From assembly GCF_001542625.1 (NCBI RefSeq), contig NZ_CP016279.1:9238001-9302000 (forward strand): a DNA stretch of 64,000 nt, in the 5' to 3' direction. Every line of letters begins with the position of its first letter. Position 1 is the first letter of the stretch. Below the pieces are notes generated by a model. It saw nothing but the letters and a program-made list of their open reading frames with translations, made no database searches and was not told the origin of the DNA. The position numbers and the translations under genes were made by a program. This stretch comes from Streptomyces griseochromogenes (lineage in GTDB: Bacteria; Actinomycetota; Actinomycetes; Streptomycetales; Streptomycetaceae). Shown here one piece after another: positions 8,111 to 16,207 of the stretch.

Positions 8111-9181
8111 TCACACCTTCGGCTGGGCCTTCGTGGCCAGCGTTCCGCACAGGGACGGTGCGCTGTCCGTCGCGAAGGGGTTGGTGCCGGCAGGGGCGCC
8201 GGTGCGGGCCGTCTGGCCGGCGAGGAGGGGACGGAGGTAGGAGGTGGCGTCCTCGGCGCAGGACAGGGGGCCGGCCTGGGCGTAGGAGCCGGCCAGCTGG
8301 ATCTGGCCCACCCGCAGGTTGTCGCGGTCGAAGCGGAAGGTCAGCTCGCGGCGGACGGTGAACAGGGACACGGGGGCGTTGGCGGCGGCGCCGGTCGGGC
8401 GGAGTGCGTAGACGAAGACCGTGTCGGTGATGACCTCCAGCGTGGCCGGGTCGGACTCGGCGGCCTGCAGGGTGCCCTGGACGCGGATCCTGTCGTCGGC
8501 CAGCTGTGCGCGAGTGGGATCCAGGCGGACCACCCAGCCGGTGGGGCTGTGCCGGCCGTCCGCCGCCGGATGGTCGAAGCTCTGGTCGAACTGGTCGAGC
8601 TGGTCGGAGTCGAGCAGGGCCCGGGCGGTGCGGACCTGGCGGCCGGCGAGCACGTCGGGGTCGAGGGAGGAGCGGACGAGGTAGCCGCGGGCGCTGCTCA
8701 GGGCGGCCGTGACCTGGCTGTCGGAGAAGTGCGCGGTGCTGTGGGTGGCCGGCAGCGGAATCCCCGCGGCGCCGACGTCGAACTGGGCGGCGGGGCTGTG
8801 CGCGTACAGGAACTCGGCGTCGGCGGCGCCGGGGACCTTGCCCTGCGGGGCGAGCGGGATGACGCTCATTCGCAGGGGGTCGGCGGTGCGCCGGGCCTCG
8901 GGGCTGCTGTAGGGCTGGCGGACACCCATGTAGATCGCGGTGCCGAAGGCGAGGGCGATCAGCAGGACGAGGATCAGGGCCTGCCGGGTCAGCCCCCGGT
9001 GCAGGGGCGGGCGGCGGCGTACGGCGGGGGCGTGGTCGGCCATGCGCTCCTGCGCGGAGTACTCCTGGAGGCGGGCAGCACGGACGAACGACTCGTCGAA
9101 CACGACGGATCGATACTCGTCCTCTGCACCGCCGGGGCCGCCCTCGGGTGTCCCCTCCGGTGGGTCTCCAGGCCCGCCCAT
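8111..9181 (-). CDS. Membrane-anchored protein with SVVFDExFVRAA motif (356 aa)
   Basis: Conserved actinobacterial protein of unknown function. A cytoplasmic N-terminus of about 65 residues contains DEYRSVVFDESFVRAARLQE, then basic residues and one transmembrane helix (ALILVLLIALAFGTAIYMGV). The remaining 270 residues are predicted extracytoplasmic and contain two cysteines (LSCAEDA, SLCGTL) that could form a disulphide. ATG at 9181 is taken as the start. The N-terminal motif is shared with the next gene, so the two look like diverged paralogues. I cannot assign a biochemical role. Confidence 0.72.
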   Translation of the reverse strand: MGGPGDPPEGTPEGGPGGAEDEYRSVVFDESFVRAARLQEYSAQERMADHAPAVRRRPPLHRGLTRQALILVLLIALAFGTAIYMGVRQPYSSPEARRTADPLRMSVIPLAPQGKVPGAADAEFLYAHSPAAQFDVGAAGIPLPATHSTAHFSDSQVTAALSSARGYLVRSSLDPDVLAGRQVRTARALLDSDQLDQFDQSFDHPAADGRHSPTGWVVRLDPTRAQLADDRIRVQGTLQAAESDPATLEVITDTVFVYALRPTGAAANAPVSLFTVRRELTFRFDRDNLRVGQIQLAGSYAQAGPLSCAEDATSYLRPLLAGQTARTGAPAGTNPFATDSAPSLCGTLATKAQPKV

Positions 9182-9270
9182 ACTTTCAGGGTAGGTCTCG
9201 CAGGCCTCAGGTAAACGCCCTGCTACGCGACAACTTCTGACAGGTTCTCACCCGGAGCGTGGCAGGCTGC

Positions 9271-9843
9271 TCAGGGCGTTCGCGGGATCGCGGAGGCCGC
9301 CGGCTGGGAAGTGTCGGCGGAAACGGAGGGTGCCGCCGCGCTGCCCTGTTCCAGGCCCGTCGAGGCGGGGGCGGGTATCCGGTCGCGGGTGCCCGAGGAG
9401 GTGCCCCGGTAGACCGCGGCGAAGGCCAGAGCGACCATGCCGATGCCCATCACGAGGGCGAGAACCCAGGCGACGGGCCGGTGCCAGCGGACCTGTTTGG
9501 CGTAGGGCCCGAAGGGGCTTCGGTGGTCGCCGAGGACGTAGGTCTCGTCCAGTTCGTCGTCGTCCCGATCTTGACCGAAATCGGTCCCTTCGGGGCCGTA
9601 CCCGTCGTCGAAGTGCTCGCCTCTGGCGTGGGCGCGGCGGGCTTCCGCCTCAGAGGCCTCGGCTCTGGCCTGGGCGGCGGCCAGAAGGCGTTCGACCGCG
9701 GTCGGCTCGTGCACCACGGCCGCACGTACGAAGGCCTCGTCGAAGACCACGGAGGCGAACTCATCGTCCGACACCCCGTGGTCGTGGTCGTCGTCGGGCT
9801 CCCAGCCGTCAGGGAACGGCGTGCCCCCCACGTCCTCCGGCAC
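9271..9843 (-). CDS. Shorter paralogue with SVVFDExFVRAA motif (190 aa)
   Basis: 190-residue protein starting at GTG 9843. The first 40 residues contain DDEFASVVFDEAFVRAAVVHE, matching the motif of the upstream-facing neighbour. A charged helical stretch follows (ERLLAAAQARAEASEAEARR), then one transmembrane helix at about residues 123-145 (VAWVLALVMGIGMVALAFAA) and a short Ser/Ala/Pro-rich external tail. It lacks the large external domain of the 356-residue paralogue. It lies downstream of proA. The function is unknown. Confidence 0.7.
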   Translation of the reverse strand: MPEDVGGTPFPDGWEPDDDHDHGVSDDEFASVVFDEAFVRAAVVHEPTAVERLLAAAQARAEASEAEARRAHARGEHFDDGYGPEGTDFGQDRDDDELDETYVLGDHRSPFGPYAKQVRWHRPVAWVLALVMGIGMVALAFAAVYRGTSSGTRDRIPAPASTGLEQGSAAAPSVSADTSQPAASAIPRTP

Positions 9844-9962
9844 GGATCCAGAGTAGACCTGGGGGGTCAATTTGGGCAGACGGTATGGAAATTCATCCGT
9901 CAGGTGAGACGCCTTTTCGGACGTATCGGCCGCGAGAGGACCGCCCGACCGGAACGGGTGAT

Positions 9963-11249
9963 TCAGCGGCGTACGTGGCCGTCGCCGGTGACGATGTACT
10001 TCGTGCTGGTCAGCTCCGGCAGGCCCATCGGGCCGCGGGCGTGCAGCTTCTGGGTGGAGATGCCGATCTCGGCGCCGAAGCCGAACTGGCCGCCGTCGGT
10101 GAAACGGGTGGAGGCGTTCACGGCGACGGTGGTGGAGTCGACCAGCTGGGTGAAGCGGCGGGCGGCCTGCTGGGACGTGGTGACGATGGCCTCGGTGTGG
10201 CCGGAGGTCCACAGCCGGATGTGCTCGACGGCCTTGTCCAGGGAGTCCACGACGGCGGCGGCGATGTCGTGGGAGAGGTACTCGGTCTCCCAGTCCTCCG
10301 GGGTCGCCTCGACCACGGTGGCCTTGGAGTCCTTGGCGTAGGCGAGGACCCGCTCGTCGGCGTGGACGGTCACCCCGGCCTCGGCGAGGGCGTCGAGGGC
10401 GCGCGGCAGGAACTCGGGGGCGATGTCCTGGTGGACCAGAAGGGTCTCGGCGGCGTTGCAGACGCTGACCCGCTGGGCCTTGGAGTTGATCAGGATCTCG
10501 ATCGCCGTGTCGATGTCGGCCTGGGCGTCGACGTAGACGTGGCAATTGCCGGTGCCGGTCTCGATGACGGGGACGGTGGACTCGCCGACCACGGTCTGGA
10601 TCAGGGAGGCGCCGCCGCGCGGGATGAGCACGTCGACCAGGCCGCGGGCGCGCATCAGCTCGCGCACGGACTCGCGGCTCTCCCCCGGCACCAGCTGGAC
10701 GGCGTCGGCGGGCAGTCCGGCCCCGCCCACCGCGTCCCGGATCACTCGGACGAGGGCGGTGTTCGACTCGTACGCGGAGGCCGAGCCGCGCAGCAGCACC
10801 GCGTTTCCGGACTTCAGGCACAGGGCGGCGGCGTCCACGGTCACGTTCGGGCGGGCCTCGTAGATGATGCCGACCACGCCGAGCGGGACGCGGACCTGGC
10901 GCAGGTCGATGCCGTTGGGGAGGGTGGAGCCGCGGACGACCTCGCCGACCGGGTCGGGCAGCTTCACGACGTCGCGGACGTCGGAGGCGATGGCGCGAAC
11001 CCGCTCGGGGGTGAGGGTGAGCCGGTCGACGATGGCCTCGCTGGTGCCGTTGGCCCGGGCCTTGGCCACGTCCTTGGCGTTGGCCTCGACGATTTCGCCG
11101 TTCCGGACCTCCAGGGCGTCGGCGATGGCGAGCAGCGCGTCGTCCTTCACGGCGCGCGGGAGCGGCGCGAGGTCGGCGGCGGCGGCCTTGGCCCGGTAGG
11201 CGGCCTGGGTGACCGGGGACATGGAGTCGTACGGCGAAAGCGTGGTCAT
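9963..11249 (-). CDS. proA: Gamma-glutamyl phosphate reductase ProA
   Basis: 428-residue cytosolic NADPH-dependent reductase that converts gamma-glutamyl phosphate to glutamate semialdehyde in proline synthesis. The catalytic cysteine is in [12 protein letters not shown] (about residue 260). [25 protein letters not shown] and [21 protein letters not shown] are all family signatures, and the length is normal. It lies on the same strand as proB with one unknown gene between them. Confidence 0.97.
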   Translation of the reverse strand: MTTLSPYDSMSPVTQAAYRAKAAAADLAPLPRAVKDDALLAIADALEVRNGEIVEANAKDVAKARANGTSEAIVDRLTLTPERVRAIASDVRDVVKLPDPVGEVVRGSTLPNGIDLRQVRVPLGVVGIIYEARPNVTVDAAALCLKSGNAVLLRGSASAYESNTALVRVIRDAVGGAGLPADAVQLVPGESRESVRELMRARGLVDVLIPRGGASLIQTVVGESTVPVIETGTGNCHVYVDAQADIDTAIEILINSKAQRVSVCNAAETLLVHQDIAPEFLPRALDALAEAGVTVHADERVLAYAKDSKATVVEATPEDWETEYLSHDIAAAVVDSLDKAVEHIRLWTSGHTEAIVTTSQQAARRFTQLVDSTTVAVNASTRFTDGGQFGFGAEIGISTQKLHARGPMGLPELTSTKYIVTGDGHVRR

Positions 11250-11411
11250 GAGGGAAGGGTAGTGTGCGGCGCGCGGCGGTTCAGCCGTCGTCCCACACCG
11301 CGAGACGGGTCAAAAGGGACGGACCTCTGCCGCTGCGCACCCCGGCGGTCGTCCCGGCCGGAATCGGAAAGGGCGCGCCTCCACCGGCAGGGACTCACCC
11401 CCCGGGGAGGT

Positions 11412-11861
11412 TCAGAACGGATGCACCCCGACAGGTGTCGCGGGCGCGGGCCCGTAGCCGTCGGCGATGCGCTGGTGATAGGTCTCGCGGTCGATGACCT
11501 CCAGGCCGACGATCTCCCACGGCGGCAGTCCGGCGCTCTGCCGGTGCTCGCCCCACAGGCGCAGTGCGACGGCGGCCGCGTCGTGCAGGTCGCGGGCCTC
11601 CTCCCAGTACCGGATCTCCGCGTGGTCGCTCGCGTATCTGCTGGTCAGCAGGAAGGGATGGTCGTGGGCGAGCTGTTCCAGGGCGCGCCGCAGGTCCGGC
11701 AGCGCGACCTTCTTGCCGGAGACGCTGAGGGTGACGTGCCACAGCCGGGGCAGGTCCTTGGGCTCCTCGTAGTCCTGGTAGGTGTCCCCGGCCGCGACGC
11801 TCGTCAGAGCACCGCGGGACGCCGCCCCAGGGCGCACTCGTCTCACGACGGCCTCCTTCAC
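11412..11861 (-). CDS. Conserved hypothetical protein between proB and proA (149 aa)
   Basis: 149-residue protein of unknown function. The readable core is LPRLWHVTLSVSGKKVALPDLRRALEQLAHDHPFLL ... EIRYWEEARDLHDAAAVALRLW ... WEIVGLEVIDRETY in two or three segments, suggesting a small alpha/beta fold. No transmembrane helix or signal peptide is visible. It sits between proB and proA on the same strand, an order I recall from other Streptomyces, and may be co-transcribed with them. GTG codons a few residues further in are alternative starts. Confidence 0.65.
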   Translation of the reverse strand: MKEAVVRRVRPGAASRGALTSVAAGDTYQDYEEPKDLPRLWHVTLSVSGKKVALPDLRRALEQLAHDHPFLLTSRYASDHAEIRYWEEARDLHDAAAVALRLWGEHRQSAGLPPWEIVGLEVIDRETYHQRIADGYGPAPATPVGVHPF

Positions 11862-12004
11862 GCAATGCCCCTTGACGAAACGTGTCCCTGCAATTGCCTC
11901 TGAGTCAAAGTTGAGCAGGCCGCAGGGTTCCGCGTGGCGGTTTTACGGAACGTCCCCCACCGGGGCGCTCCATACGCCCCGTTTTACCGGCAGTTTGACG
12001 GGAG

Positions 12005-13156
12005 TTACGAGTGCAGGAGCACCAGATCGTCCCTGTGTACGACCTCGCGTTCGTACGCCGGGCCGAGTTCGCGCGCCAGCTCCCGGGTCGAACGTCCGAT
12101 CAGCTGGGGGATCTCCTTGGCGTCGAAGTTGACGAGCCCGCGGGCCACCGGGCGTCCGGTGCCGTCGCGCAGCTCGACGGGGTCGCCGGCGCTGAACTCA
12201 CCCTCCACAGCGGCGATTCCGGCGGGCAGCAGTGATGTACGCCGCTCGACGACCGCGCGTACGGCGCCGTCGTCCAGGGTGAGGGATCCCTGCGGGGTGG
12301 AGGCGTGCTGGAGCCACAGCAGCCGGTCGGCGGAGCGCTTGCCGGTGGGATGGAAGTAGGTGCCGGTGTCGCCGCCGTGGAGCGCCTCCGCCGCGTGGAC
12401 GGCGCTCGTGAGCACCACGGGGATGCCTGCGGCGGCCGCGATCCGGGCGGCCTCGACCTTGGTGACCATGCCGCCGGTGCCGACGCCCGCCTTGCCCGCG
12501 CTGCCGATCTCGACCCCGGCGAGGTCCTCGGGCCCGCGCACCTCCGCTATCCGGGAGGTGCCCGGCTTGCCGGGATCGCCGTCGTAGACGCCGTCGATGT
12601 CCGAGAGGAGCACCAGCAGGTCGGCGTGGACGAGGTGGGCGACGAGGGAGGCGAGGCGGTCGTTGTCGCCGAAGCGGATCTCGTCGGTGGCGACGGTGTC
12701 GTTCTCGTTGACGATGGGGAAGGCGCCCATGGCGAGCAGCTTGTCGAGGGTGCGGGAGGCGTTGCGGTGGTGGGCGCGCCGGCTCATGTCGTCGCTGGTG
12801 AGCAGGACTTGGCCGACGCGGACGCCGTAGCGGGCGAAGGAGGCGGTGTAGCGGGCCACGAGCAGGCCCTGGCCGACGCTGGCGGCCGCCTGCTGGCGGG
12901 CCAGGTCCTTGGGGCGGCGGCGCAGGCCCAGTGGGGCGAGCCCCGCGGCGATGGCCCCCGAGGAGACGAGGACGATCTCCCTCTCTCCCCCGCTGCGGAT
13001 CTTGGCGAGCACATCGACCAGCGCGTCGACACGGTCGGCGTCCAGGCCGCCCGCTGCGGTGGTCAGCGACGAGGAGCCCACCTTGACGACGATCCTGCGG
13101 GCCTCGCCCACGGCCTGCCTTGCCCTTGCCACCTTGCCTGCCGTCCCCTCGCGCAC
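12005..13156 (-). CDS. proB: Glutamate 5-kinase ProB
   Basis: 383-residue cytosolic kinase, first step of proline synthesis. The amino-acid kinase domain (about 1-265) shows RRIVVKVGSSSLT, LVSSGAIAAG, FPIVNENDTVATDEI, DIDGVYDGDP and GTGGMVTKVEAARIA; a C-terminal PUA domain (about 295-375) follows. GTG at 13156 is chosen because the product then begins close to the kinase fold; the upstream frame is Arg/Pro noise. Feedback inhibition by proline is usual for the family. It lies upstream of proA on the same strand. Confidence 0.96.
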   Translation of the reverse strand: MREGTAGKVARARQAVGEARRIVVKVGSSSLTTAAGGLDADRVDALVDVLAKIRSGGEREIVLVSSGAIAAGLAPLGLRRRPKDLARQQAAASVGQGLLVARYTASFARYGVRVGQVLLTSDDMSRRAHHRNASRTLDKLLAMGAFPIVNENDTVATDEIRFGDNDRLASLVAHLVHADLLVLLSDIDGVYDGDPGKPGTSRIAEVRGPEDLAGVEIGSAGKAGVGTGGMVTKVEAARIAAAAGIPVVLTSAVHAAEALHGGDTGTYFHPTGKRSADRLLWLQHASTPQGSLTLDDGAVRAVVERRTSLLPAGIAAVEGEFSAGDPVELRDGTGRPVARGLVNFDAKEIPQLIGRSTRELARELGPAYEREVVHRDDLVLLHS

Positions 13157-13254
13157 ATTCGGCTGCCTGTCCGGCAATCTACGCGAAGTGGGCCGTGCGG
13201 CGCGCACCGGTCCAGCCCCCGGACAGGCGTGACGTAGTGGTTTGCTCACGGTTC

Positions 13255-13335
13255 GCATACGGCAAAAAGGTTGTGTTGGTTGCTTATGGAAATTAAAGAC
13301 AGATCAAACATAAGTTGAATTTTATGTCTCAACTC
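13255..13335. other. AT-rich segment upstream of pyruvyl transferase gene
   Basis: About 80 bp with far more A and T than the surroundings, between the divergent proB and pyruvyl transferase genes. It probably holds the promoter of the latter. An ATG at 13286 opens ten codons and meets TGA at 13316, in the same frame as the downstream gene. Confidence 0.55.
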
Positions 13336-14656
13336 AGGCAACCTGATCTTCAGCGACGCCGCTCACAAGATCCTTGAGACACCGGACACCGAAGTCGTCT
13401 CGAACGGCATCGGTACGACCGCGGGCGCGTCCGCGGCCGCGCGGATCAACGAGGAGTACGACGCGTTCGTCGTCCCGCTCGCCAATGCCTTCCGCCCGTC
13501 CTTCGAGGGCGGCCTGAAGCGGCTGACCCGGCTGACCCGGCTGATCGGCAAACTGCGGATCCCCGTGGTGGTACTGGGGGTCGGCGCGCAGACCGGCGTC
13601 GGCTACAACCCGGCGCGGCTCAAGCCCATGGAGCAGTCCGTGCGCGAGTTCTGCTCGGCGGTGCTGGACCGCAGCGCCTCGATCGGGGTGCGGGGCGAGT
13701 TCACCGAGCGGTACCTGCGGGACATGGGCTTCAGGGACGTGGAGGTCATCGGGTGCCCGTCGCTGTTCATGTACGGCCGTGACCTGGAGGTGCGCAAGCG
13801 GGTGCCCGGGCTGACGGCCGGGTCCCGGATCGCGGTCAACGGTTCGCACAGCGCGGTGCAGAAGCAGGGTCTCGGCAGGATCATCGGCCGTACCCACGAG
13901 CACTATCCGAACCTGTGCTTCATCGGCCAGAACCTCAGCGACGCACGGCAGTTGCACTGGCGGGATCTCACGGACCCCAACGCCCGGGTGACCGCGATGC
14001 CGACGCACCCCGACCACCCGATGTACCGGGAGGGCAAGGCGCGGGCGTACGTCGACCCGATCACCTGGATCGACGACCTGCGCTCCTTCGACTTCTCCTT
14101 CGGTTCCCGCATCCACGGCAACATCGCGGCGCTGCTCGCGGGCACACCCGCGACGGTGCTGTGCGGCGACTCGCGCACGCTGGAACTGTGCCGCTACTTC
14201 GAGATCCCGCACCGGCGGCTGGACCAGGTCGCCAAGGACCCCGAGGCGGCGGACCCGGCGCGGCTGTACGAGCAGGCGGACTTCGCCGGACTGACGGACG
14301 GCCACCCGGAGCGCTTCGCGCGGTTCACGGCCTTCCTGGACAAGAACGGACTGCGGAACACCTTCACGCACGGCGACGGCGGCGCGGCCTTCGAGGAGCG
14401 GATGCGCTCGCTGCCGTTCCCGCCGGGTGTGCGCCCGTGGAACGACACCGACCTGGCCTCGCTCACCAGCCGGTTCGGCTGGCTGCACACGCGGGTCGGC
14501 GAACTGACCCAGGACAACGCCCGGATGAGGCGGGAGCTGGCGCGGGCCGGGACGGCCGGGGAGGCGGTCCCGGCGCCCGCCGCCTCCGTCTACCGGCGCG
14601 CCCGCCGGGTGGTGGGCAGGCCACTGCGGCGGGCGCTGCAGTCGGGCAAGCAGTAG
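13319..14656 (+). CDS. Polysaccharide pyruvyl transferase family protein, start unclear
   Basis: Enzyme of the CsaB/WcaK-type pyruvyl transferase family, expected to add ketal-pyruvate to cell-wall or capsular sugars. Visible features are GNLIFSDAAHKIL near the N-terminus, VVLGVGAQTGVG, SIGVRGEFTERYL, VIGCPSLFMYG and the SFGSRIHGNIAALLAGTPA motif. The frame is open from just after TGA 13316, and the conserved N-terminal block is encoded from about 13331, but no ATG, GTG or TTG occurs in frame until GTG 13565, which would cut into the fold. The start is therefore a rare codon (ATT 13319 or CTG in NLIF), or the 5' end is damaged. A coiled C-tail (HTRVGELTQDNARMRREL) follows. Confidence 0.72.
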   Translation: MLCLNSGNLIFSDAAHKILETPDTEVVSNGIGTTAGASAAARINEEYDAFVVPLANAFRPSFEGGLKRLTRLTRLIGKLRIPVVVLGVGAQTGVGYNPARLKPMEQSVREFCSAVLDRSASIGVRGEFTERYLRDMGFRDVEVIGCPSLFMYGRDLEVRKRVPGLTAGSRIAVNGSHSAVQKQGLGRIIGRTHEHYPNLCFIGQNLSDARQLHWRDLTDPNARVTAMPTHPDHPMYREGKARAYVDPITWIDDLRSFDFSFGSRIHGNIAALLAGTPATVLCGDSRTLELCRYFEIPHRRLDQVAKDPEAADPARLYEQADFAGLTDGHPERFARFTAFLDKNGLRNTFTHGDGGAAFEERMRSLPFPPGVRPWNDTDLASLTSRFGWLHTRVGELTQDNARMRRELARAGTAGEAVPAPAASVYRRARRVVGRPLRRALQSGKQ

Positions 14657-14668
14657 GGCCCGGAGCCG

Positions 14669-15883
14669 TCAGGCCGCCGCCGCCTTGACCCTCTTGGCCG
14701 ACAGCATCCGCCGCACCTTGCGCAGGGCCCGGCGCGCGAAGGAGTTGGCGGCGGCCTCCCGGTAGCCGGGGAAGGCGCGGGCTTCGCGGGCTTCGGCGAG
14801 GAAGACGCGGTCGGGGACGCCTGCCGCCTTGGACCGGAAGTGCGGGTAGACGAGGTACACACGGGTGCCGCGCTTCTCCAGGATGGCGGCGGCCTGCTTC
14901 TTCGCCTTGACGAACTTCACGACGTCCAGCAGCAGCTCGGGCCGCTGCATGGCCACCAGGTGCAGCCGCAGCCGCTCGTGCACCTTGAGCCGGCGGGCCA
15001 CCTCGGGCGTCCAGTAGGCGTCCATCAGCGGCTTGGCCAGTTCGAGCTTGTGCCGGCGGACCTCTTCGCTGTCGGTGAGGAACTTGGGCCCGAACTGCGG
15101 CAGCAGGGTGATGAGGAAGGGCCGGATCATGAGGAGGTCGCGCTTGGTGCCGGCCGGGACCATGTCCGCGATCAGCTTCATCAGGGCGCGCGCGGAGTCG
15201 AAGCGGAGCGTGTAGCTACCGCTCTTGGTGACGTGCTTGCCGTCGTCGCGGCCGACCAGGTAGTAGCAGGGATAGTCGGCGACCACGGAGACGCCGTCGG
15301 CCCGCAGATAGGCCTCCATCGTGAACAGCGCATCCTCGCCGGTGAACAGAGACACGTCGAACCGCATGCCGTGCTTCTCCAGCAGCGCGCGGCGGAACAG
15401 CTTCTGTGCGCTCAGGGTGAACTTGATGTTCGAGGAGAAGACGTCGGTGCGGTCCAGCGTCTTGCCCCACATCGACTTCGGCGGGGTGCGGTTGATGCCC
15501 TCGACCTTGCCGAGCACCACATCGGTGCCGTTCTTGTCGCCCATCGCGACCATGCGCTCCAGGGCCTCCGGCCCGAGCCGGTCGTCGGCGTCCAGGAAGA
15601 AGACGTAGCGTCCGGCCGCCTTGGCCAGGCCGACGTTGCGCGGACCGCTGGGGCCGCCGGAGTTCTCCTGACGGATGACGGTGACCTGCATGGGGGCGCG
15701 GGCCGCGAACTCCTCCAGGTACTCCCCCGAACCGTCCGTGGAGCCGTCGTCGACCGCGATGACCTCCAGCCTTGCCGGGTCAATGGTCTGTGCCTCGACG
15801 GATGCCAGGCACTCGACCAGGTACGGCATCGCTTCGTACGCCCCGATGATCACACTCACATCAGGCTGCGTCACGACGGTCAC
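14669..15883 (-). CDS. Glycosyltransferase family 2 protein
   Basis: 404-residue GT-A fold glycosyltransferase, cytosolic or peripheral. VSVIIGAYEAMPYLVECLASV and EVIAVDDGSTDGS form the nucleotide-sugar site; VFFLDADDRL carries the metal-binding DxD-type motif and FTGEDALFTMEAY the likely catalytic-base region. The C-terminal 170 residues are basic and helical, as in teichoic-acid and capsule GT2 enzymes. It converges on the pyruvyl transferase gene (12 bp apart) and is followed upstream by the polymerase-like gene, so a role in the same wall polymer is inferred. Donor and acceptor are unknown. Confidence 0.87.
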   Translation of the reverse strand: MTVVTQPDVSVIIGAYEAMPYLVECLASVEAQTIDPARLEVIAVDDGSTDGSGEYLEEFAARAPMQVTVIRQENSGGPSGPRNVGLAKAAGRYVFFLDADDRLGPEALERMVAMGDKNGTDVVLGKVEGINRTPPKSMWGKTLDRTDVFSSNIKFTLSAQKLFRRALLEKHGMRFDVSLFTGEDALFTMEAYLRADGVSVVADYPCYYLVGRDDGKHVTKSGSYTLRFDSARALMKLIADMVPAGTKRDLLMIRPFLITLLPQFGPKFLTDSEEVRRHKLELAKPLMDAYWTPEVARRLKVHERLRLHLVAMQRPELLLDVVKFVKAKKQAAAILEKRGTRVYLVYPHFRSKAAGVPDRVFLAEAREARAFPGYREAAANSFARRALRKVRRMLSAKRVKAAAA

Positions 15884-16207
15884 GTTTCCCCCTTGTCAAC
15901 AGAGCATTTACCCCGTATCGCCTCAATCGCAATGTGTTAGACGGGCGGCCCATGCAAGCGGTTGCCTAACAGAGGGTAATGAGTGGTGCACATCACATGA
16001 TGGCGCGGCGGGCCCGGCCCGCGGCGGATGACACCGACGCTACTCACGCCGAGTAAGAGACTCTCACCCTCGGCCGACGGCACGGGTAAGAGCGCGCGGT
16101 AAGGAACCTGAAAGAGGGACGGAAGACGGACGGAAGACGGACGGACCGGAAAAGGGCCGGCCCCCGGGATCGCTCCCGGGGGCCGGCCCCGTCGTGGCGC
16201 GGGTCTG
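15884..16207. other. Intergenic region with GT2 promoter and a terminator
   Basis: 324 bp without a gene. The left part, next to the GT2 start, is relatively AT-rich and should hold its promoter. The right part contains a short run of GACGGAA-type direct repeats (about 16117-16146) and a strong hairpin listed separately. Confidence 0.5.
16154..16189 (-). terminator. Strong hairpin after polymerase-like gene
   Basis: Perfect 16-bp stem (GGGCCGGCCCCCGGGA and its complement) with a 4-nt loop, 18 bp past the stop of the minus-strand gene at 16208. No U-tract. Confidence 0.85.

Noticed and set aside
16115..16150. Short tandem GACGGAA-like repeats as a CRISPR-like array
   Set aside because: Units are 7-11 bp without regular unique spacers; no cas genes are present. 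No CRISPR array was found anywhere in the window.
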